Source: CAKUFA01 sp963656345
GTDB lineage: Bacteria > Bacillota > Clostridia > Christensenellales > Aristaeellaceae
Reading direction: 5' to 3'
DNA length: 13,736 nucleotides
NCBI GenBank assembly: GCA_963656345.1
Contig: CAVKHY010000070.1
Location: 1 to 13,736 of the forward strand
Shown: in pieces, positions 13,705 to 13,736 of the stretch
Position numbering within the stretch: the first letter of the stretch is position 1
How the letters are laid out: every line of letters begins with the position of its first letter
The notes under the pieces: model-generated
Database searches by the model: none
Seen by the model: only the letters and a program-made list of their open reading frames with translations
What the model was told of the DNA's origin: nothing
Program-made: the position numbers and the translations under genes

Positions 13705-13736
13705 GGGATTCACCCCTTAACTGTATGTTGCATTGC

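Noticed and set aside
1..13736. Mobile element, CRISPR array, phage or toxin-antitoxin module
   Set aside because: I saw no transposase, integrase, terminal repeats, regularly spaced repeats or small paired ORFs with ribosome sites. All long frames are accounted for by metabolic genes and their shadows.

Overview
The window looks like chromosomal DNA of an uncultured gut or rumen member of the Clostridia (Bacillota), probably from the Christensenellales/Oscillospirales range. This is inferred from moderately GC-rich coding DNA with strong purine-rich Shine-Dalgarno sites, consensus TTGACA/TATAAT promoters, signal peptides starting MKKLL, and the families present: UshA-like nucleotidases, a GH4 enzyme, a ROK regulator, a BadF-type kinase and a ferredoxin-fused aldo/keto reductase. 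No marker gene fixes the species. I see no tRNA, rRNA, CRISPR array, transposase or phage gene.

Layout. (1) Positions 1-1757, plus strand: the 3' end of a probable GH20 beta-hexosaminidase, then a GHL10-type glycosyl hydrolase-like protein. They end at a bidirectional terminator (1774-1828). (2) Positions 1846-6103, minus strand: an apparent four-gene operon reading sugar kinase (BadF/GlcNAc kinase type), SIS-domain phosphosugar protein, neutral-ceramidase-like zinc hydrolase, ROK regulator. It starts from a perfect consensus promoter at 6176-6204. (3) Positions 6401-10067, plus strand: two tandem exported 5'-nucleotidase/UDP-sugar hydrolase-family proteins of identical length, about 78% identical by my hand count, each with its own promoter and terminator. 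(4) Positions 10258-11649, plus strand: a GH4 glycosidase with the CHEV motif known from alpha-galacturonidases, with its own promoter and a 14-bp palindrome in its leader. (5) Positions 11752-13704, minus strand: a HAD-IIA sugar-phosphatase-type protein followed by an aldo/keto reductase with a C-terminal two-cluster ferredoxin domain, convergent with GH4 across a second bidirectional terminator.

How it may work together (inference). The left half looks like a salvage locus for amino sugars or glycosides: glycosidases release sugars, the BadF kinase phosphorylates them, and the SIS protein and an atypical ceramidase-fold hydrolase may process the phosphosugar. The cassette has no recognisable NagA or NagB, so the ceramidase-like protein is a candidate N-deacylase. 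The divergently transcribed nucleotidases could release sugars and nucleosides outside the cell. A 10-bp motif, TTTATTTGTC, occurs in both divergent promoters and could be the operator of the encoded ROK protein. The clearest points for follow-up are this shared motif, the kinase/SIS/ceramidase-like cassette lacking the ceramidase serine, and the divergence of the two nucleotidase copies.
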